DNA of 40,110 nt from Anaerolineaceae bacterium (GCA_018056725.1 JAGPFF010000018.1:1-40110), one strand, 5' to 3'; positions 22,915-33,516 are shown, counted from the first letter of the stretch. The notes: generated by a model not told the origin, from the letters alone. A program made the numbers and translations.

Positions 22915-23652
22915 ATGGGTCAACCGATAATCGGCATCACTTGCAGTCAAAAATTGATTTCTCACCAGAGAAGCAAAAGTTACCTTTATGATGAGTATGC
23001 TGTGGCGGTTTCTCTCGCCGGCGGGATGCCCCTTTTGATTCCGGTCTCCTTTCCCTTGAAGGACCTTCCCGATCTCCTTTCCCGGTTGGACGGTGTTCTC
23101 CTTTCAGGAGGCGGAGATATTGCTCCCGGTCTTTCTGGCAATGAAAACGATGAATACTCTAGCAATATTTGCATCTCCCGGGACACTTTGGAGCAACAGA
23201 TTGTGGAAATTGCCATGACGAGGGACCTGCCGCTTCTGGGTATTTGCCGTGGTCATCAAATGTTAAATGTGGCTCTGGGTGGTTCCCTTTATACTGATAT
23301 TGACGCGCAGTACCCAACGCAAATCCAGCATTCCCAATCTGCTTCCCGTTCCCCCGCTTATCCCGCCCATGAAGTAAATATCGTGGCGGATTCCCTTCTG
23401 GCTTCCATTCTCGGTCAACCGACTCTAACCGTCAATAGCCGGCACCACCAGGCGGTAAAGCAGCTCGCACCCGGTTTTCTCGTGACAGCACAGGCAAGCG
23501 ATGGTTTAATTGAAGCAATTGAATTTGCAGGGAAACGCTTCTGTTTAGGTGTGCAATGGCATCCGGAATCCCTGCAATCCAGTGAGGCGCAGCGCCGGAT
23601 CTTTGAAGCATTCATCACTACGGCGCGCAGAAAATCACAAGAGGCGGTGTGA
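22915..23652 (+). CDS. Gamma-glutamyl-gamma-aminobutyrate hydrolase-like (peptidase C26)
   Basis: A 245-residue class I glutamine-amidotransferase-like hydrolase. The nucleophile elbow is LLGICRGHQMLNVALGGSL (cysteine near residue 110), the His-Glu pair lies in VQWHPESLQ near 217-221, and the N-terminus PIIGITCSQ with VLLSGGGDIAPGL is typical of PuuD-type enzymes. These cleave gamma-glutamyl amides such as gamma-glutamyl-GABA. It overlaps the glutamate racemase start by about a codon, which hints at a shared role in glutamate supply. Substrate not proven; other C26 members exist. Confidence 0.88.
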   Translation: MGQPIIGITCSQKLISHQRSKSYLYDEYAVAVSLAGGMPLLIPVSFPLKDLPDLLSRLDGVLLSGGGDIAPGLSGNENDEYSSNICISRDTLEQQIVEIAMTRDLPLLGICRGHQMLNVALGGSLYTDIDAQYPTQIQHSQSASRSPAYPAHEVNIVADSLLASILGQPTLTVNSRHHQAVKQLAPGFLVTAQASDGLIEAIEFAGKRFCLGVQWHPESLQSSEAQRRIFEAFITTARRKSQEAV

Positions 23653-24488
23653 TGGCGGGAACTCCTTTAATTGGTGTTTTTGATTCAGGTGTTGGCGGAT
23701 TGAGTGTTCTGCGGGAGATTCATGCGCTCTTGCCCGCCCAACCCGTGCTTTATTTTGCCGACCAGGGGCACGTACCCTATGGCAGCCGGCGAATTGAAGA
23801 AGTACGCGCCTTTGCCCGCGGCATTACCCTTTATCTTCTCGGGCAGGGAGCCCAGCTGATTGTGATTGCCTGCAACACTGCCTCGGTGGCAGCGCTGAAA
23901 ATACTGCGGGACGAATTCCCGCAAATCCCCTTCGTTGGCATGGAACCCGCAGTTAAACCCGCCGCCGAGCAAAGCCTGAGCAGAAAGATCGGAATTCTTG
24001 CCACTGAAGCCACATTTCAAACTGCTATGTACGCCTCAGTAGTGGATCGGTTTGCCCATGGCGTAACGTTGATGGAGGACCCCTGCCCTGGTCTGGTCAG
24101 CCAGATTGAAAAAGGGAATCTTGCAGGCAAGGAAACCCGCGCTATTCTAACCCGAGCACTTGAACCAATGGTGAATGCCGGTGTGGATACGATAGTTATG
24201 GGTTGCACGCATTACCCGTTTGTCATCCCACTGATCCATGAGCTGGCAGGATCGCAGCTTCGCATCATTGACCCCGCCCCGGCTGTTGCCCGGCAGGTGA
24301 GTCGTGTCCTTGAAGCCAACAACCTGTTAAACCCCGGGGCTGACGCCGCCACGGTGCGCTTTGTTACCTCAGGAGATGTTGCACAGTTCCAACAGGCGCT
24401 TCACTCGCTCATCGGGGTGGAAGCCCCGGTGGAAAAAGCATTCTGGCAGGGGGAAGAGATTAAAAACACAGGCAGTTCCGCCGTTTGA
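23652..24488 (+). CDS. murI: Glutamate racemase
   Basis: A 278-residue enzyme that makes D-glutamate for peptidoglycan. Both catalytic cysteines are visible: IACNTASVAAL (about 73-83) and MGCTHYPFVIP (about 186-196). The N-terminal IGVFDSGVGGLSVLREI and YFADQGHVPYG are diagnostic. The start is the ATG at 23652, overlapping the preceding stop (an in-frame GTG at 23649 is the alternative), with AAGAGGCGG upstream. Presence of a peptidoglycan gene is compatible with an Anaerolineae-type cell envelope. Followed 13 bases later by homoserine dehydrogenase. Confidence 0.96.
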   Translation: MAGTPLIGVFDSGVGGLSVLREIHALLPAQPVLYFADQGHVPYGSRRIEEVRAFARGITLYLLGQGAQLIVIACNTASVAALKILRDEFPQIPFVGMEPAVKPAAEQSLSRKIGILATEATFQTAMYASVVDRFAHGVTLMEDPCPGLVSQIEKGNLAGKETRAILTRALEPMVNAGVDTIVMGCTHYPFVIPLIHELAGSQLRIIDPAPAVARQVSRVLEANNLLNPGADAATVRFVTSGDVAQFQQALHSLIGVEAPVEKAFWQGEEIKNTGSSAV

Positions 24489-24501
24489 CCCGGGAGAATT
24501 T

Positions 24502-25533
24502 ATGAAAGAAATCCGCGTCGCATTGGTAGGGTTTGGCAATGTAGGCAAAGCGCTCTTACGCCTGCTGGAAACCAAACAGGAAGTGTTACGCTCCACCTAT
24601 GGCTTTCAAACCCGCGTGACGGGCATCGCCACACTGCATCATGGCATCGCCATTGACCCTAAAGGGATGGATGCCCCAGCCGCCTTGCGTGCCCTTGAAA
24701 CTGGGGGCAGTTTATTGACGCTTTCCACGGTTTCACCACCGGTTTCTGTGATGGATTTCATTAAAGAGGTCCCTGCAGACGTCTTATTCGAAAATTCACC
24801 CGTCAATCATCAAACCGGTCAACCTGCCGCAGATCATCTGCAGCTGGCACTGCAGCGTGGCATGCACGCTATTACTGCGAACAAAGGACCGGTCGTGCAT
24901 GCCTATCAGAGCCTGAATGCACTGGCTCGTGAAAAAGGTGTCCGATTTTTATTTGAAAGCGCGGTTATGGATGGAGCGCCAATCTTTTCACTCTTCCGGG
25001 GTGCGCTGCCCGCGGTGGATCTTAAAGGTTTTTACGGAATACTCAATTCCTGCACCAATCTGCTGATCGAGATGATGGAAAACGGAAAAACCTTCGCTGA
25101 AGCTTTGGAGTATGGTCATCAGATCGGAATTACGGAAACAGATCCCAGTGCAGATATTGATGGCTGGGATGCAGCGATTAAAGTTGCCGCCCTCTCCACC
25201 GTGCTGATGGGGAGACCACTCAAACCTGCCGAGGTTGAACGCGAAGGCATTCGCAGCCTCACCCCGGAGATGATCCGGGAGGCATTAAAGGCAGGAGAAC
25301 GGTGGAAACTTGTTTGTTCAGCCCACCTTGACGGAGAAGTGGTCAAAGCCCGTGTCGCTCCACAGCGGGTTAACACGCACAGCCCGCTCTACTCGATTAA
25401 TGGCACCAGTTCCTTCGTGCAATTTGAAATGGATACCCTCCCGGGGCTGGGAATTCTGGAAAGCAACCCGGGGCCGGAGACCACTGCCTACGGTTTGCTG
25501 GCAGACCTGATCAATGCCCTGCGCGGGGGATAG
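24502..25533 (+). CDS. hom: Homoserine dehydrogenase (short form, no ACT domain)
   Basis: A 343-residue enzyme that reduces aspartate semialdehyde to homoserine for threonine and methionine synthesis. The nucleotide fold is VALVGFGNVGKALLRLLE (about 5-22). Catalytic-domain motifs are AITANKGPVVHAY (about 124-136), ESAVMDGAPIF, GILNSCTNLLIEMME and the lysine-containing DIDGWDAAIKVAAL (about 217-230). The ATG at 24502 is chosen because GGGAGAA lies in front and the fold starts immediately; a longer reading frame from 24361 overlaps murI and is unlikely. The regulatory ACT domain common at the C-terminus is missing, suggesting no feedback control by threonine at this site. Confidence 0.94.
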   Translation: MKEIRVALVGFGNVGKALLRLLETKQEVLRSTYGFQTRVTGIATLHHGIAIDPKGMDAPAALRALETGGSLLTLSTVSPPVSVMDFIKEVPADVLFENSPVNHQTGQPAADHLQLALQRGMHAITANKGPVVHAYQSLNALAREKGVRFLFESAVMDGAPIFSLFRGALPAVDLKGFYGILNSCTNLLIEMMENGKTFAEALEYGHQIGITETDPSADIDGWDAAIKVAALSTVLMGRPLKPAEVEREGIRSLTPEMIREALKAGERWKLVCSAHLDGEVVKARVAPQRVNTHSPLYSINGTSSFVQFEMDTLPGLGILESNPGPETTAYGLLADLINALRGG

Positions 25534-25542
25534 GAAGAACTT

Positions 25543-26052
25543 TTGGCATCGCGGCATGAGTTTGTGCATATCGCTCTTGGAACCAACCTGGGGAACCGGT
25601 TGGTCAACCTTGAACAGGCAATGGATCTTCTAGGCACATTTATGGAGATTCAGGCGCGCTCAAGCGTCTATGAAACGCCACCCTGGGGGGTTGAGGATCA
25701 ACCACGTTTCTATAATCAGGTGGTAAACGGCTACACAGCGCTTGCCCCCCTGCGGCTGTTGGATGCCTTGAAAAGCATTGAACATGCCCTGGGACGGAAA
25801 AAAACCGTCCGCTACGGACCGCGGGTGATCGATCTGGATATTCTGCTCTATGGTGAAAGGATTATCCATTACCGCCGGCTGACCGTTCCTCACCCGCGAA
25901 TGATGGAACGGGCTTTTGTCCTCCTCCCGCTTGCCGAGATCTCCCCCAATCTGATCTTTCCCGCCACAACCCAAACCGTACAGCAAGCCCTGCAGCACGT
26001 TGATTGCACAGGGATTGTGATCCCTCAAATTAACCCTTTGGATCCGAGGTAA
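25543..26052 (+). CDS. folK: 2-amino-4-hydroxy-6-hydroxymethyldihydropteridine pyrophosphokinase
   Basis: A 169-residue HPPK, which transfers pyrophosphate from ATP to the pterin in folate synthesis. IALGTNLGNRLVNLEQA at the start and the metal/ATP motif RYGPRVIDLDILLYGE (about 91-106) followed by VPHPRMMERAFVLLPL are diagnostic. The start appears to be a TTG at 25543, with AGGAAG six bases upstream, nine bases after the homoserine dehydrogenase stop. It lies directly before folP, making a folate gene pair. Confidence 0.96.
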   Translation: MASRHEFVHIALGTNLGNRLVNLEQAMDLLGTFMEIQARSSVYETPPWGVEDQPRFYNQVVNGYTALAPLRLLDALKSIEHALGRKKTVRYGPRVIDLDILLYGERIIHYRRLTVPHPRMMERAFVLLPLAEISPNLIFPATTQTVQQALQHVDCTGIVIPQINPLDPR

Positions 26053-26058
26053 ATAAAA

Positions 26059-26931
26059 ATGGAAAATCCAGCAGCGGATCTTGATTTTGGAAAAAGAACT
26101 TATGTGATGGGGATCCTCAATGTCACCCCTGATAGCTTCTCGGGAGATGGGCTGCTCTCAAGGGAAAATACCGTCCAGGCTGCCCTCGATCAGGCACAAC
26201 GATTTATCGATGCCGGCGTGGATATTTTGGACATTGGTGGTGAAAGCACACGTCCGGGCGCAGTACCAGTAGATGAAAAAGATGAAATGGAGCGCGTTCT
26301 GCCCGTTATTACCGCATTACGGCAGGCGGGTATTTCGACACTCATTTCCATTGATACCTACAAAGCCAGGGTTGCTGATGCTGCACTGCGTCACGGGGCA
26401 AACTGGATCAATGACGTCTGGGCGTTACGCGCAGACCCGCAGATGGCTACTGTTGCCGCTGCCCACCAGGCAACCATCATCCTGATGCACAATCGCAGCA
26501 AACCCTCGCATGCAGATTTACAACAGCAGCTTGGAGGGCGGTATATTGGCGTTGCTTATGTGGACCTGATTGGAGAGGTTCGTCAGGAATTGATGAGCAG
26601 CGTTCAGCTTGCCCGCCAGGCAGGCATCCCGGACTCAAAATTAATCCTTGATCCTGGCATCGGGTTCGGCAAGACTGTTGAGCAGAACCTGGAGCTGGTC
26701 AACCGTCTGGAAGAGATCCGTGCTCTGGGCTTTCCGGTATTGGTGGGTGCCTCCCGAAAATCCTTCATCGGCTACACGCTCGACCTGCCGCCGGCGGAAC
26801 GGGTGGAAGGCACAGCCGCCGTTTGTGCCATTGCCATCGCCCGGGGTGCGGATATTCTTCGGGTACATGATGTGGAAGTGATCACCCGGGTGGCGCGTAT
26901 GTCAGATGCCATTATTCGCGCAGGCAAATAA
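26059..26931 (+). CDS. folP: Dihydropteroate synthase
   Basis: A 290-residue TIM-barrel enzyme joining p-aminobenzoate to the pterin pyrophosphate. The signatures are GILNVTPDSFSGDG (about 15-28), DIGGESTRPGA (about 58-68), the SIDTYKA strand, DPGIGFGKTVEQN (about 197-209) and GASRKSFIG (about 231-239), ending ILRVHDV. It starts six bases after the folK stop with almost no ribosome binding site, so translation is probably coupled to folK. Confidence 0.97.
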   Translation: MENPAADLDFGKRTYVMGILNVTPDSFSGDGLLSRENTVQAALDQAQRFIDAGVDILDIGGESTRPGAVPVDEKDEMERVLPVITALRQAGISTLISIDTYKARVADAALRHGANWINDVWALRADPQMATVAAAHQATIILMHNRSKPSHADLQQQLGGRYIGVAYVDLIGEVRQELMSSVQLARQAGIPDSKLILDPGIGFGKTVEQNLELVNRLEEIRALGFPVLVGASRKSFIGYTLDLPPAERVEGTAAVCAIAIARGADILRVHDVEVITRVARMSDAIIRAGK

Positions 26932-27068
26932 AAACCTACAAGTAGCCCTGATCGGCACCTGGTTTCCAATCCTGAAACTGATTGAGCAGACACTGAGAGG
27001 TGAAAACTGCGTTCAGGATTCAGAGTAAAATAAACTCATCATCCGGTTTTTGGGAGAAGACGAATTCC

Positions 27069-27788
27069 ATGCAGATTTCCATCGTCATACCTGCTTATAA
27101 CGAAGAAAAGACTATTGCGCAGGTGCTTGACCAGGTCCTGACCAAGGTCAATCATCTGGGTGAAATCATCGTCATTGATGATGGCTCGACAGACAAGACG
27201 GGCGAGATCTGCCAACAATTTGTATATGATCACCCGAAGGTACATTATTTTTTGCAGCCTCGCAATATGGGTAAAATGGAGGCACTCAAAGAGGGCTTCA
27301 AGCGTTCCACCGCTGAGATTGTCATTGTGCAGGACGCAGATTTGGAATACGATCCGCTGGAAATCAACGACGTGGTGGCACCCATTCTGGAAGGAAAAGC
27401 GGATGTGGTACTGGGTTCCAGGTTTCTTGTCCGCCGTGCCTCCCGCTCATTGTACTTTCGCCATTTCATGGCAAACAAATTCATTACTTTCCTCTCCAAC
27501 CTGTTTACCGACCTGAACCTGACCGACGTCGAGACGTGTTACAAAGCCTTCCGCGGTGAGATCATCCGCAACATGATCATCACCTCCAGACGGTTCGGCT
27601 TTGAGGTGGAGGTCGTGGCAAAGGTTGCCAAATTAAAATGCCGGGTATTCGAAGTGCCTATTTCTTATTATGGGCGCTCTTATGAAGAAGGGAAAAAGAT
27701 CGGCTTCAAAGACGGTTGGATGGCCTTATTCTACATCCTCAAGTACAATCTCTTTACCTCCAAAAAAGCCTCTTTCAAGAAACTCTAG
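27069..27788 (+). CDS. GT2 glycosyltransferase, dolichyl/polyprenyl-phosphate mannosyltransferase-like
   Basis: A 239-residue family 2 glycosyltransferase. The ATG at 27069 directly precedes the first beta strand (ISIVIPAYNEEKTIAQVL); a GTG at 27000 is less likely. Nucleotide-sugar binding is seen in IIVIDDGSTDKTGEIC (about 33-48) and the metal-binding DADLEYDP (about 89-96). There are no obvious C-terminal membrane helices, as in the soluble DPM1 type. These enzymes transfer mannose or glucose to polyprenyl phosphate at the membrane. A 35-base-loop inverted repeat (26968-26976 with 27012-27020, AATCCTGAA/TTCAGGATT) lies upstream. Confidence 0.9.
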   Translation: MQISIVIPAYNEEKTIAQVLDQVLTKVNHLGEIIVIDDGSTDKTGEICQQFVYDHPKVHYFLQPRNMGKMEALKEGFKRSTAEIVIVQDADLEYDPLEINDVVAPILEGKADVVLGSRFLVRRASRSLYFRHFMANKFITFLSNLFTDLNLTDVETCYKAFRGEIIRNMIITSRRFGFEVEVVAKVAKLKCRVFEVPISYYGRSYEEGKKIGFKDGWMALFYILKYNLFTSKKASFKKL

Positions 27789-27911
27789 TTTCAAGCTACC
27801 CAGTTAACCTTGCTTTTCCAACCCGGGTGGAACACCAAAGGAGGCGAAAACTTACTTCCGCGCTCCGTTATGGCTTCCTTAAAATCATCGAAACCCAATC
27901 CCCCGAACAGG

Positions 27912-27917
27912 TATAAT
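27912..27917 (+). promoter_or_regulatory. Putative -10 box for lpdA
   Basis: TATAAT at 27912-27917, 28 bases before the ATG of the dehydrogenase. The only candidate -35 is a poor TCGAAA at 18-base spacing. Confidence 0.4.
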
Positions 27918-27944
27918 TTTAATAAAAGTGTGCAGAGGTAGGAC

Positions 27945-29342
27945 ATGGATAAATTTGATGTCGTTGTCATTGGTGCCGGTCCCGGTGGTTATGTGGCAGC
28001 CATTCGTTCCGCCCAGTTGGGAATGAAAACTGCTCTCGTGGACCGTCAGTGGTTGGGCGGCGTTTGTTTGAATGTCGGCTGTATCCCCTCCAAAGCTTTG
28101 CTCAAGAATGCTGAAGTCGCCCATACCCTTCGTGAACGGGGAACCGAATTTGGTTTCTCGCTGGAAAATCTACAGCTGGATTATGGCGCTGCCGTCCGGC
28201 GCAGCCGGCAGGTATCGAACCGCCTGACGCGGGGAATTGCTTCATTGATGAAGAAAAACGACGTCACCGTGGTTATGGGAGAAGCCAGACTAACCGCAAA
28301 GGATCAAATTACCGTTACCGGCACTGATGGTACTCAAATGACGCTTGAGGCGGATCATATCATCCTCGCCACAGGCAGCCAGCCCGTTTCTCTGCCCGGT
28401 ATCCCGGTGGATGGCGAAAAAGTGCTGACTTACAAAGAAGCTATCCTCCAGGAAAAACTGCCCGCCTCAGTGATCATTATTGGCGCCGGTGCGATTGGAT
28501 TGGAATTCTCCACCATTTGGAATTCCTATGGGAGTCGGGTAACTCTGGTGGAAATGCTTCCGCGCATCGCGCCTTTGGAAGACGAAGAGGTAAGCGCAGA
28601 ATTAACCCGGACGTTTACCAGGCGGGGAATCAAATGCCTGGCAGAAACCCGCGTTTTAGGGGTGGAGAAGACGGCGTCAGGAGTACAGGTGACCGTAAGC
28701 GGGAAAGATGGAGAAATGAAGCTGGAAGCCGAACAGGCACTGGTAGCCATTGGGTTCCGCCCGAATTCCGCCAACCTCGGACTGGAGGAAATTGGCGTGG
28801 AATTGAGCGAACGCGGGCACATCCGGGTAAATGACCGGATGGAAACCAGTATTCCGGGAATTTGGGCAGTGGGGGATGTGACCGGAAAGCTACTTCTGGC
28901 GCACGTTGCCTCCGCTCAGGGCATTCTCTGTGCCGAAGCCATTGCCGGAATGGAAACCAAACCTCTCGATTACACCATGATTCCCCGTGCCACCTATTCG
29001 CAGCCTCAGGTAGCTTCATTCGGTCTGAGTGAGCGGCAGGCAGTGGAAAGTGGAAAAAGCGTGAAAGTCGGGCGATTCCCCTTCCTGGCAAATGGAAAAG
29101 CGCTCGGTTTGAGCGATTATGCGGGATTCGCCAAAATAATCACGGATGCCGAAAGTGAGGAGATCCTCGGCGCGCACCTAGTCGGACCGGAAGTAAGCGA
29201 GCTGCTGCCAGAGCTAACCCTGGCACAACAAAACGGGCTTCATGCCTCAGCTATCGCACACAATATCCATGCCCACCCCACATTAAGTGAAGTGTTATTG
29301 GAAGCCGCTGAGGCAATTGAAGGTCGTGCAATTCATATTTAA
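27945..29342 (+). CDS. lpdA: Dihydrolipoamide dehydrogenase
   Basis: A 465-residue flavoprotein disulfide oxidoreductase. FAD-binding GAGPGGYVAAI (about 10-20), redox disulfide CLNVGCIPSK (C41, C46), NAD-binding GAGAIGLEF (about 180-188) and the C-terminal base HNIHAHPTLSE (His near 446) identify the E3 subunit of 2-oxoacid dehydrogenase or glycine cleavage complexes. It stands alone, without E1/E2 or gcv genes nearby, so it may be shared between complexes. AGAGGTAGGAC precedes the ATG. Mercuric or glutathione reductase is less likely given the LNVGCIPSK motif and the C-terminal pattern. Confidence 0.94.
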   Translation: MDKFDVVVIGAGPGGYVAAIRSAQLGMKTALVDRQWLGGVCLNVGCIPSKALLKNAEVAHTLRERGTEFGFSLENLQLDYGAAVRRSRQVSNRLTRGIASLMKKNDVTVVMGEARLTAKDQITVTGTDGTQMTLEADHIILATGSQPVSLPGIPVDGEKVLTYKEAILQEKLPASVIIIGAGAIGLEFSTIWNSYGSRVTLVEMLPRIAPLEDEEVSAELTRTFTRRGIKCLAETRVLGVEKTASGVQVTVSGKDGEMKLEAEQALVAIGFRPNSANLGLEEIGVELSERGHIRVNDRMETSIPGIWAVGDVTGKLLLAHVASAQGILCAEAIAGMETKPLDYTMIPRATYSQPQVASFGLSERQAVESGKSVKVGRFPFLANGKALGLSDYAGFAKIITDAESEEILGAHLVGPEVSELLPELTLAQQNGLHASAIAHNIHAHPTLSEVLLEAAEAIEGRAIHI

Positions 29343-29412
29343 TCCTCTCCAGGCTGGATCTTGATGCCCGTCAGGTCCAGTCTGCTACCTTTCAACCGCG
29401 ATCCTGTTATGC

Positions 29413-29440
29413 TTGAGTGCTTGAACCGGTATGCTATAAT
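29413..29440 (+). promoter_or_regulatory. Promoter of secA
   Basis: -35 TTGAGT (29413-29418), 16-base spacer, extended -10 TGC-TATAAT (TATAAT at 29435-29440). It lies 26 bases before the secA ATG, giving a short leader. Confidence 0.8.
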
Positions 29441-29466
29441 CACCAGTTGAGAAAAATGAGGTGACT

Positions 29467-32400
29467 ATGGTTTTCCAAAGAATTGTTCGCGCCATCGGTG
29501 GAGACCCGAATAAGCGTGAAATTGAAAGACTTTCGCAAATTGTTGAAGAGATCAACCGGTTCGAAGATCCGTTTGAAGCTCTTTCGAATGAAGCCCTGAC
29601 CCAGAAGACATCTGAATTCAAAGCCCGGCTGCAGGAGGGTGAAACACTTGACGACCTGCTGCCGGAAGCTTTTGCTGCGGTTCGTGAAGCCAGTAAACGC
29701 ACCCTTGGGCTCCGTCATTACGACATTCAGCTCATCGGCGGTATGAACCTGCACGCTGGAAAGATCGCGGAGATGCGCACCGGCGAAGGTAAAACGTTGG
29801 TGGCAACGCTCCCCCTCTACCTTAATGCGCTCACCGGGCGGGGCGTGCATCTGGTTACAGTTAATGATTACCTCGCCAGGCGCGATGCGCGCTGGATGGC
29901 CCCCATTTACCACTTACTGGGGATGAAAGTGGGTGTGTTGCAAATGGCTGCCCGTACCGAGAATGGACAAAAAGCTTTTCTGGTGGATCTTGAAAAGCCC
30001 AACGCCCGTGAGGATTTACACCTGCTTGATCTGGTGGACCGCAGCGAGGCTTACCAGGCGGATATTGTATATGGCACGAACAGTGAATTTGGCTTTGATT
30101 ACTTGCGTGACAACCTGACAATGAGCCTTGCCGAGCGCGTCCAGCGGGGTCATTATTATGCCATCGTTGATGAAGTGGATAATATTCTGATCGATGAAGC
30201 CCGCACGCCATTGATTATTTCAGGACCCGCTTCGGATGACACCGCGGAATACGTTCACATGGCACAGGTCGTCCGGGCGCTCAACCCGGAAGATTATGAA
30301 GTGAACGAGAAGGATCGCCAGGTCTCTCTGACCGAAATCGGCGAGGCTCATGTGGAGGAAATCCTCGGTCTCCCCTTGCGCAATCCAGATCGTCCGGAGG
30401 ACGTCACACCCGAACAGGCAAGGTTGATGGGCTATCTGGAACAGGCATTGCGGGCGCAGCACCTCTTCAGACGCAACAAAGACTACATCGTTCAGGGTGG
30501 TAAAGTGATCATCGTGGATGAGTTTACCGGACGGCTGATGCCCGGGCGGCGCTGGTCGGAAGGTCTTCATCAGGCTGTGGAAGCCAAAGAAGGGGTGCAT
30601 ATCGAGCCTGAAAGTGTCACCTATGCCACCATCACCATCCAAAATTACTTCCGCATGTATGAGAAACTCGCCGGTATGACCGGTACAGCCCTTACCGAAG
30701 CGGAAGAGTTTTCTAAAATCTACAAATTAGATGTTCTACCCATCCCGATGAACCTCGAATACGTCGCAGCGAAAGCGGATTCACCGCTGATTATTGTCGA
30801 GACCAAGGATGCACAAAATTACCCGCTGCAGTACTACGCCCAAAAGGATGATCCGCAAAAGAAACCTGTCTTCTGGCGACGGCAGGACTTCCCGGATATG
30901 GTTTACCGCACAGAAGAGGGAAAATTACGTGCCATTGTGCAGGAAATCCTGCATTATTACGCGATGGGGCGCCCGCAGCTTGTAGGCACCACGTCCGTGG
31001 AACATTCTGAACGCTTGTCCACGCGCCTGGGGTCGGAATCGATTCGCCGTCTGGCGCAAGCCCTTATCCTGCGCGACGCCTGGCTTGAGAAATTCAACAA
31101 ATCTGCCGAGCTGGAAATTAAGGAACTACAGGCTCTCAACCGCCCGTTAAATGAACTCAATGTTGCTGAATTACGCCCGCTTGCCCGTCAGGCAGGGTTG
31201 TCTTCCATCAACCCCGAAGACACTGAGTTATTCAATCGTCTGGCAAAGATCCTGGATATTCAGCCCCAAAATCATCCCCGTCTGATGGCTGTCCTGCAGG
31301 GGGGTGTCCCTCACCAGGTGCTCAATGCCCGCAAGCACGACGAAGAATCGCAAATCATCGCCCGGGCAGGTGCTTTTGGACTGGTGACCATTGCCACCAA
31401 CATGGCTGGTCGTGGCGTAGACATTAAACTCGGTGGTGAACTCAACGAAGAAGTTCTGGCAGACGTGATCCGTGTTCTGGAAAGAGCCGGTGTTGAAGAT
31501 CCTTTCAATATGTCCAACGATCGCCGGCGGCAGGAGTTGGAAAAGTTAAGCGAGGAAGATTACTCCATTTACGCCGAATCGGTGCACACCTTCATTCAAT
31601 ATCTGGAGGACATGCGCCGTGTGCGCGAACTGGGTGGCTTGCATGTCATTGGTTCTGAGCGCCACGAAGCCCGCCGGATCGACAACCAGTTGCGCGGTCG
31701 TGCGGCACGCCAGGGTGACCCGGGTTCTTCAAGGTTTTACCTTTCCCTGGAAGATGAATTGATGCGCCTGTTTGGCGGCGCTCAAATGGAGAGTCTGATG
31801 ACCCGCATGAAGGTGGATCCCAGCCTGCCAATTGAAAGCGGCTTGTTGGGGCGCATGGTGGAGCAGGCTCAGGAACGTGTGGAAGGTAACAATTTCGATG
31901 TCCGCAAGCACTTGCTGGAATATGATGATGTGCTTAACTCACAGCGCCAACGTATTTATGGCGAGCGTGACCGCGCTTTTCAAAAAGAAGACCTGCATGA
32001 AGACATTCTCGATATTTTACGTACCGAATTAAATGAACGGATTCCCAAATCCCTGAAGGATAACGAGGGTCCGTGGAAACTGCTCAGCTTTCTCGAGGAA
32101 GTCCAGCCTTCCATGACTTTTGAAGCGGAGGGTGTGCGTGCACCCTCTTACACCTTACGTTTGATGGTTGAAGAGACCGGCAGAAGGCTTGGTAAATCCA
32201 CACAGGAAGCCTCCATCCGGCAGGTGCTGCTTCAAATCGCTGGAGAAGCACTGCAGGCAGAGCGGGAACATATTCTTTCCGCCACCCGTGATCTACTTCA
32301 GAAAACTGAAGAAACAATCCACCAGTTGGACCGCGAACGCCAGGACAGCATCGATACTTTCTTTGAAGGGTTGGAAGACGCGCGTGATGACGAAACCCTT

Positions 32401-33516
32401 CCTCCACGCCGTCCGCAGGAAATGCTGGAGGAGCTTTCCAACCTCACGCGCACCATGCTACGTCTCTCCTCGGAGGAACTGCGTGCTCTGCCGGAAGGGG
32501 ATGAGGAAGTCAAGTCGAAGCTTTCGGCGCAGGTTACCCGCGCCCTGCATTTGCTTGCCATTACGCGCACTATTGGCTCGGTGGAAAGACGGATTGATGA
32601 CAGCCTGAATCTTAAACCCGCGGACTTGATGGACAGTCCCTGGGAAGAGGTTGCCGATCAGATTTTAAAACAGGTGGATGCCGTTTTATCAAAACGTGCT
32701 GACTCCTTACTGGCAGCAGATGGCTTATTAAGCCAGAATATCGATGCGGTAATGGCGCGCACGGAAAAAGAATCTGTTGAAGAAAACCGGTTGATTGATC
32801 TGCTTTTGAATATGAGTGTCGGTTCAAAACTGGCGATTGATCCGCGCACTCATCAGCGCGGCATGAAGCGGGTGATCCTGGTAAATTATATTTACTATGC
32901 TGCCCGCCTGATTCAGGACCGCCCTTCCGCTGAAATCACCAGTGAGGTATTGGAGCATCTGGAGGATATTCAGCAGCGGCTTGAAACGGTCTGGGGAAAA
33001 ATTGAATTCGAACGATTCCGCCTTTCTGGTACCCCCCTGCAGAATCTGGATTCCTCCATCAAGACGGCTTTACAAGAGCAAATGGATGGCGAAACTTTTG
33101 ACAGCATGATGGAGTCTTCTCCGGATGCGTTGACGCCTGAGATGCGCGCAAAGCTAGAAGTTCTCTTGGGCAGACGCATTCAAAACCAGATCCACCGGCA
33201 TATCCTCTTGAGCGTCATCTCCGAACTGTGGGTGGATTACCTGACGCGGGTGGATGCGCTGCGCGTTTCCATCGGACTGGAAGCCTTTGCTCAACGGGAT
33301 CCTCTTGTGCAATACAAAGGTCAGGCTTCGGAAATGTTCCGCACTTTGTTGAGCGATATCCGCATTGGCGTCATCAGCCGGATGTTCCTCGTCCAGCCAC
33401 GCCGCCCAGGTGCGCCGGCAACAGAAAAGCCAGCACCAGAACCGGCACCATTGCCTGGTGCCGTAAAACCGGTCACGGTGCAGGAGAGTACCAAAAAGAA
33501 AAGAAAACGACACTAA
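29467..33516 (+). CDS. secA: Preprotein translocase ATPase SecA, extended form
   Basis: A 1349-residue SecA, against about 800-900 in most bacteria. It drives protein export through SecYEG. Walker A MRTGEGKT (103-110), [15 protein letters not shown] (about 238), [30 protein letters not shown] (about 642) and the [22 protein letters not shown] helicase motif are intact. An insertion of about 90 residues (about 523-612) splits NBD2 between [12 protein letters not shown] and [11 protein letters not shown] second one of several hundred residues (about 875-1238), largely helical and charged, lies between the scaffold/wing region and [17 protein letters not shown]. The C-terminal zinc finger is missing and replaced by a Pro/Ala linker and KKKRKRH. 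Start ATG 29467 is preferred over GTG 29461 because GAGG lies five bases before it. Confidence 0.97.
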   Translation: MVFQRIVRAIGGDPNKREIERLSQIVEEINRFEDPFEALSNEALTQKTSEFKARLQEGETLDDLLPEAFAAVREASKRTLGLRHYDIQLIGGMNLHAGKIAEMRTGEGKTLVATLPLYLNALTGRGVHLVTVNDYLARRDARWMAPIYHLLGMKVGVLQMAARTENGQKAFLVDLEKPNAREDLHLLDLVDRSEAYQADIVYGTNSEFGFDYLRDNLTMSLAERVQRGHYYAIVDEVDNILIDEARTPLIISGPASDDTAEYVHMAQVVRALNPEDYEVNEKDRQVSLTEIGEAHVEEILGLPLRNPDRPEDVTPEQARLMGYLEQALRAQHLFRRNKDYIVQGGKVIIVDEFTGRLMPGRRWSEGLHQAVEAKEGVHIEPESVTYATITIQNYFRMYEKLAGMTGTALTEAEEFSKIYKLDVLPIPMNLEYVAAKADSPLIIVETKDAQNYPLQYYAQKDDPQKKPVFWRRQDFPDMVYRTEEGKLRAIVQEILHYYAMGRPQLVGTTSVEHSERLSTRLGSESIRRLAQALILRDAWLEKFNKSAELEIKELQALNRPLNELNVAELRPLARQAGLSSINPEDTELFNRLAKILDIQPQNHPRLMAVLQGGVPHQVLNARKHDEESQIIARAGAFGLVTIATNMAGRGVDIKLGGELNEEVLADVIRVLERAGVEDPFNMSNDRRRQELEKLSEEDYSIYAESVHTFIQYLEDMRRVRELGGLHVIGSERHEARRIDNQLRGRAARQGDPGSSRFYLSLEDELMRLFGGAQMESLMTRMKVDPSLPIESGLLGRMVEQAQERVEGNNFDVRKHLLEYDDVLNSQRQRIYGERDRAFQKEDLHEDILDILRTELNERIPKSLKDNEGPWKLLSFLEEVQPSMTFEAEGVRAPSYTLRLMVEETGRRLGKSTQEASIRQVLLQIAGEALQAEREHILSATRDLLQKTEETIHQLDRERQDSIDTFFEGLEDARDDETLPPRRPQEMLEELSNLTRTMLRLSSEELRALPEGDEEVKSKLSAQVTRALHLLAITRTIGSVERRIDDSLNLKPADLMDSPWEEVADQILKQVDAVLSKRADSLLAADGLLSQNIDAVMARTEKESVEENRLIDLLLNMSVGSKLAIDPRTHQRGMKRVILVNYIYYAARLIQDRPSAEITSEVLEHLEDIQQRLETVWGKIEFERFRLSGTPLQNLDSSIKTALQEQMDGETFDSMMESSPDALTPEMRAKLEVLLGRRIQNQIHRHILLSVISELWVDYLTRVDALRVSIGLEAFAQRDPLVQYKGQASEMFRTLLSDIRIGVISRMFLVQPRRPGAPATEKPAPEPAPLPGAVKPVTVQESTKKKRKRH

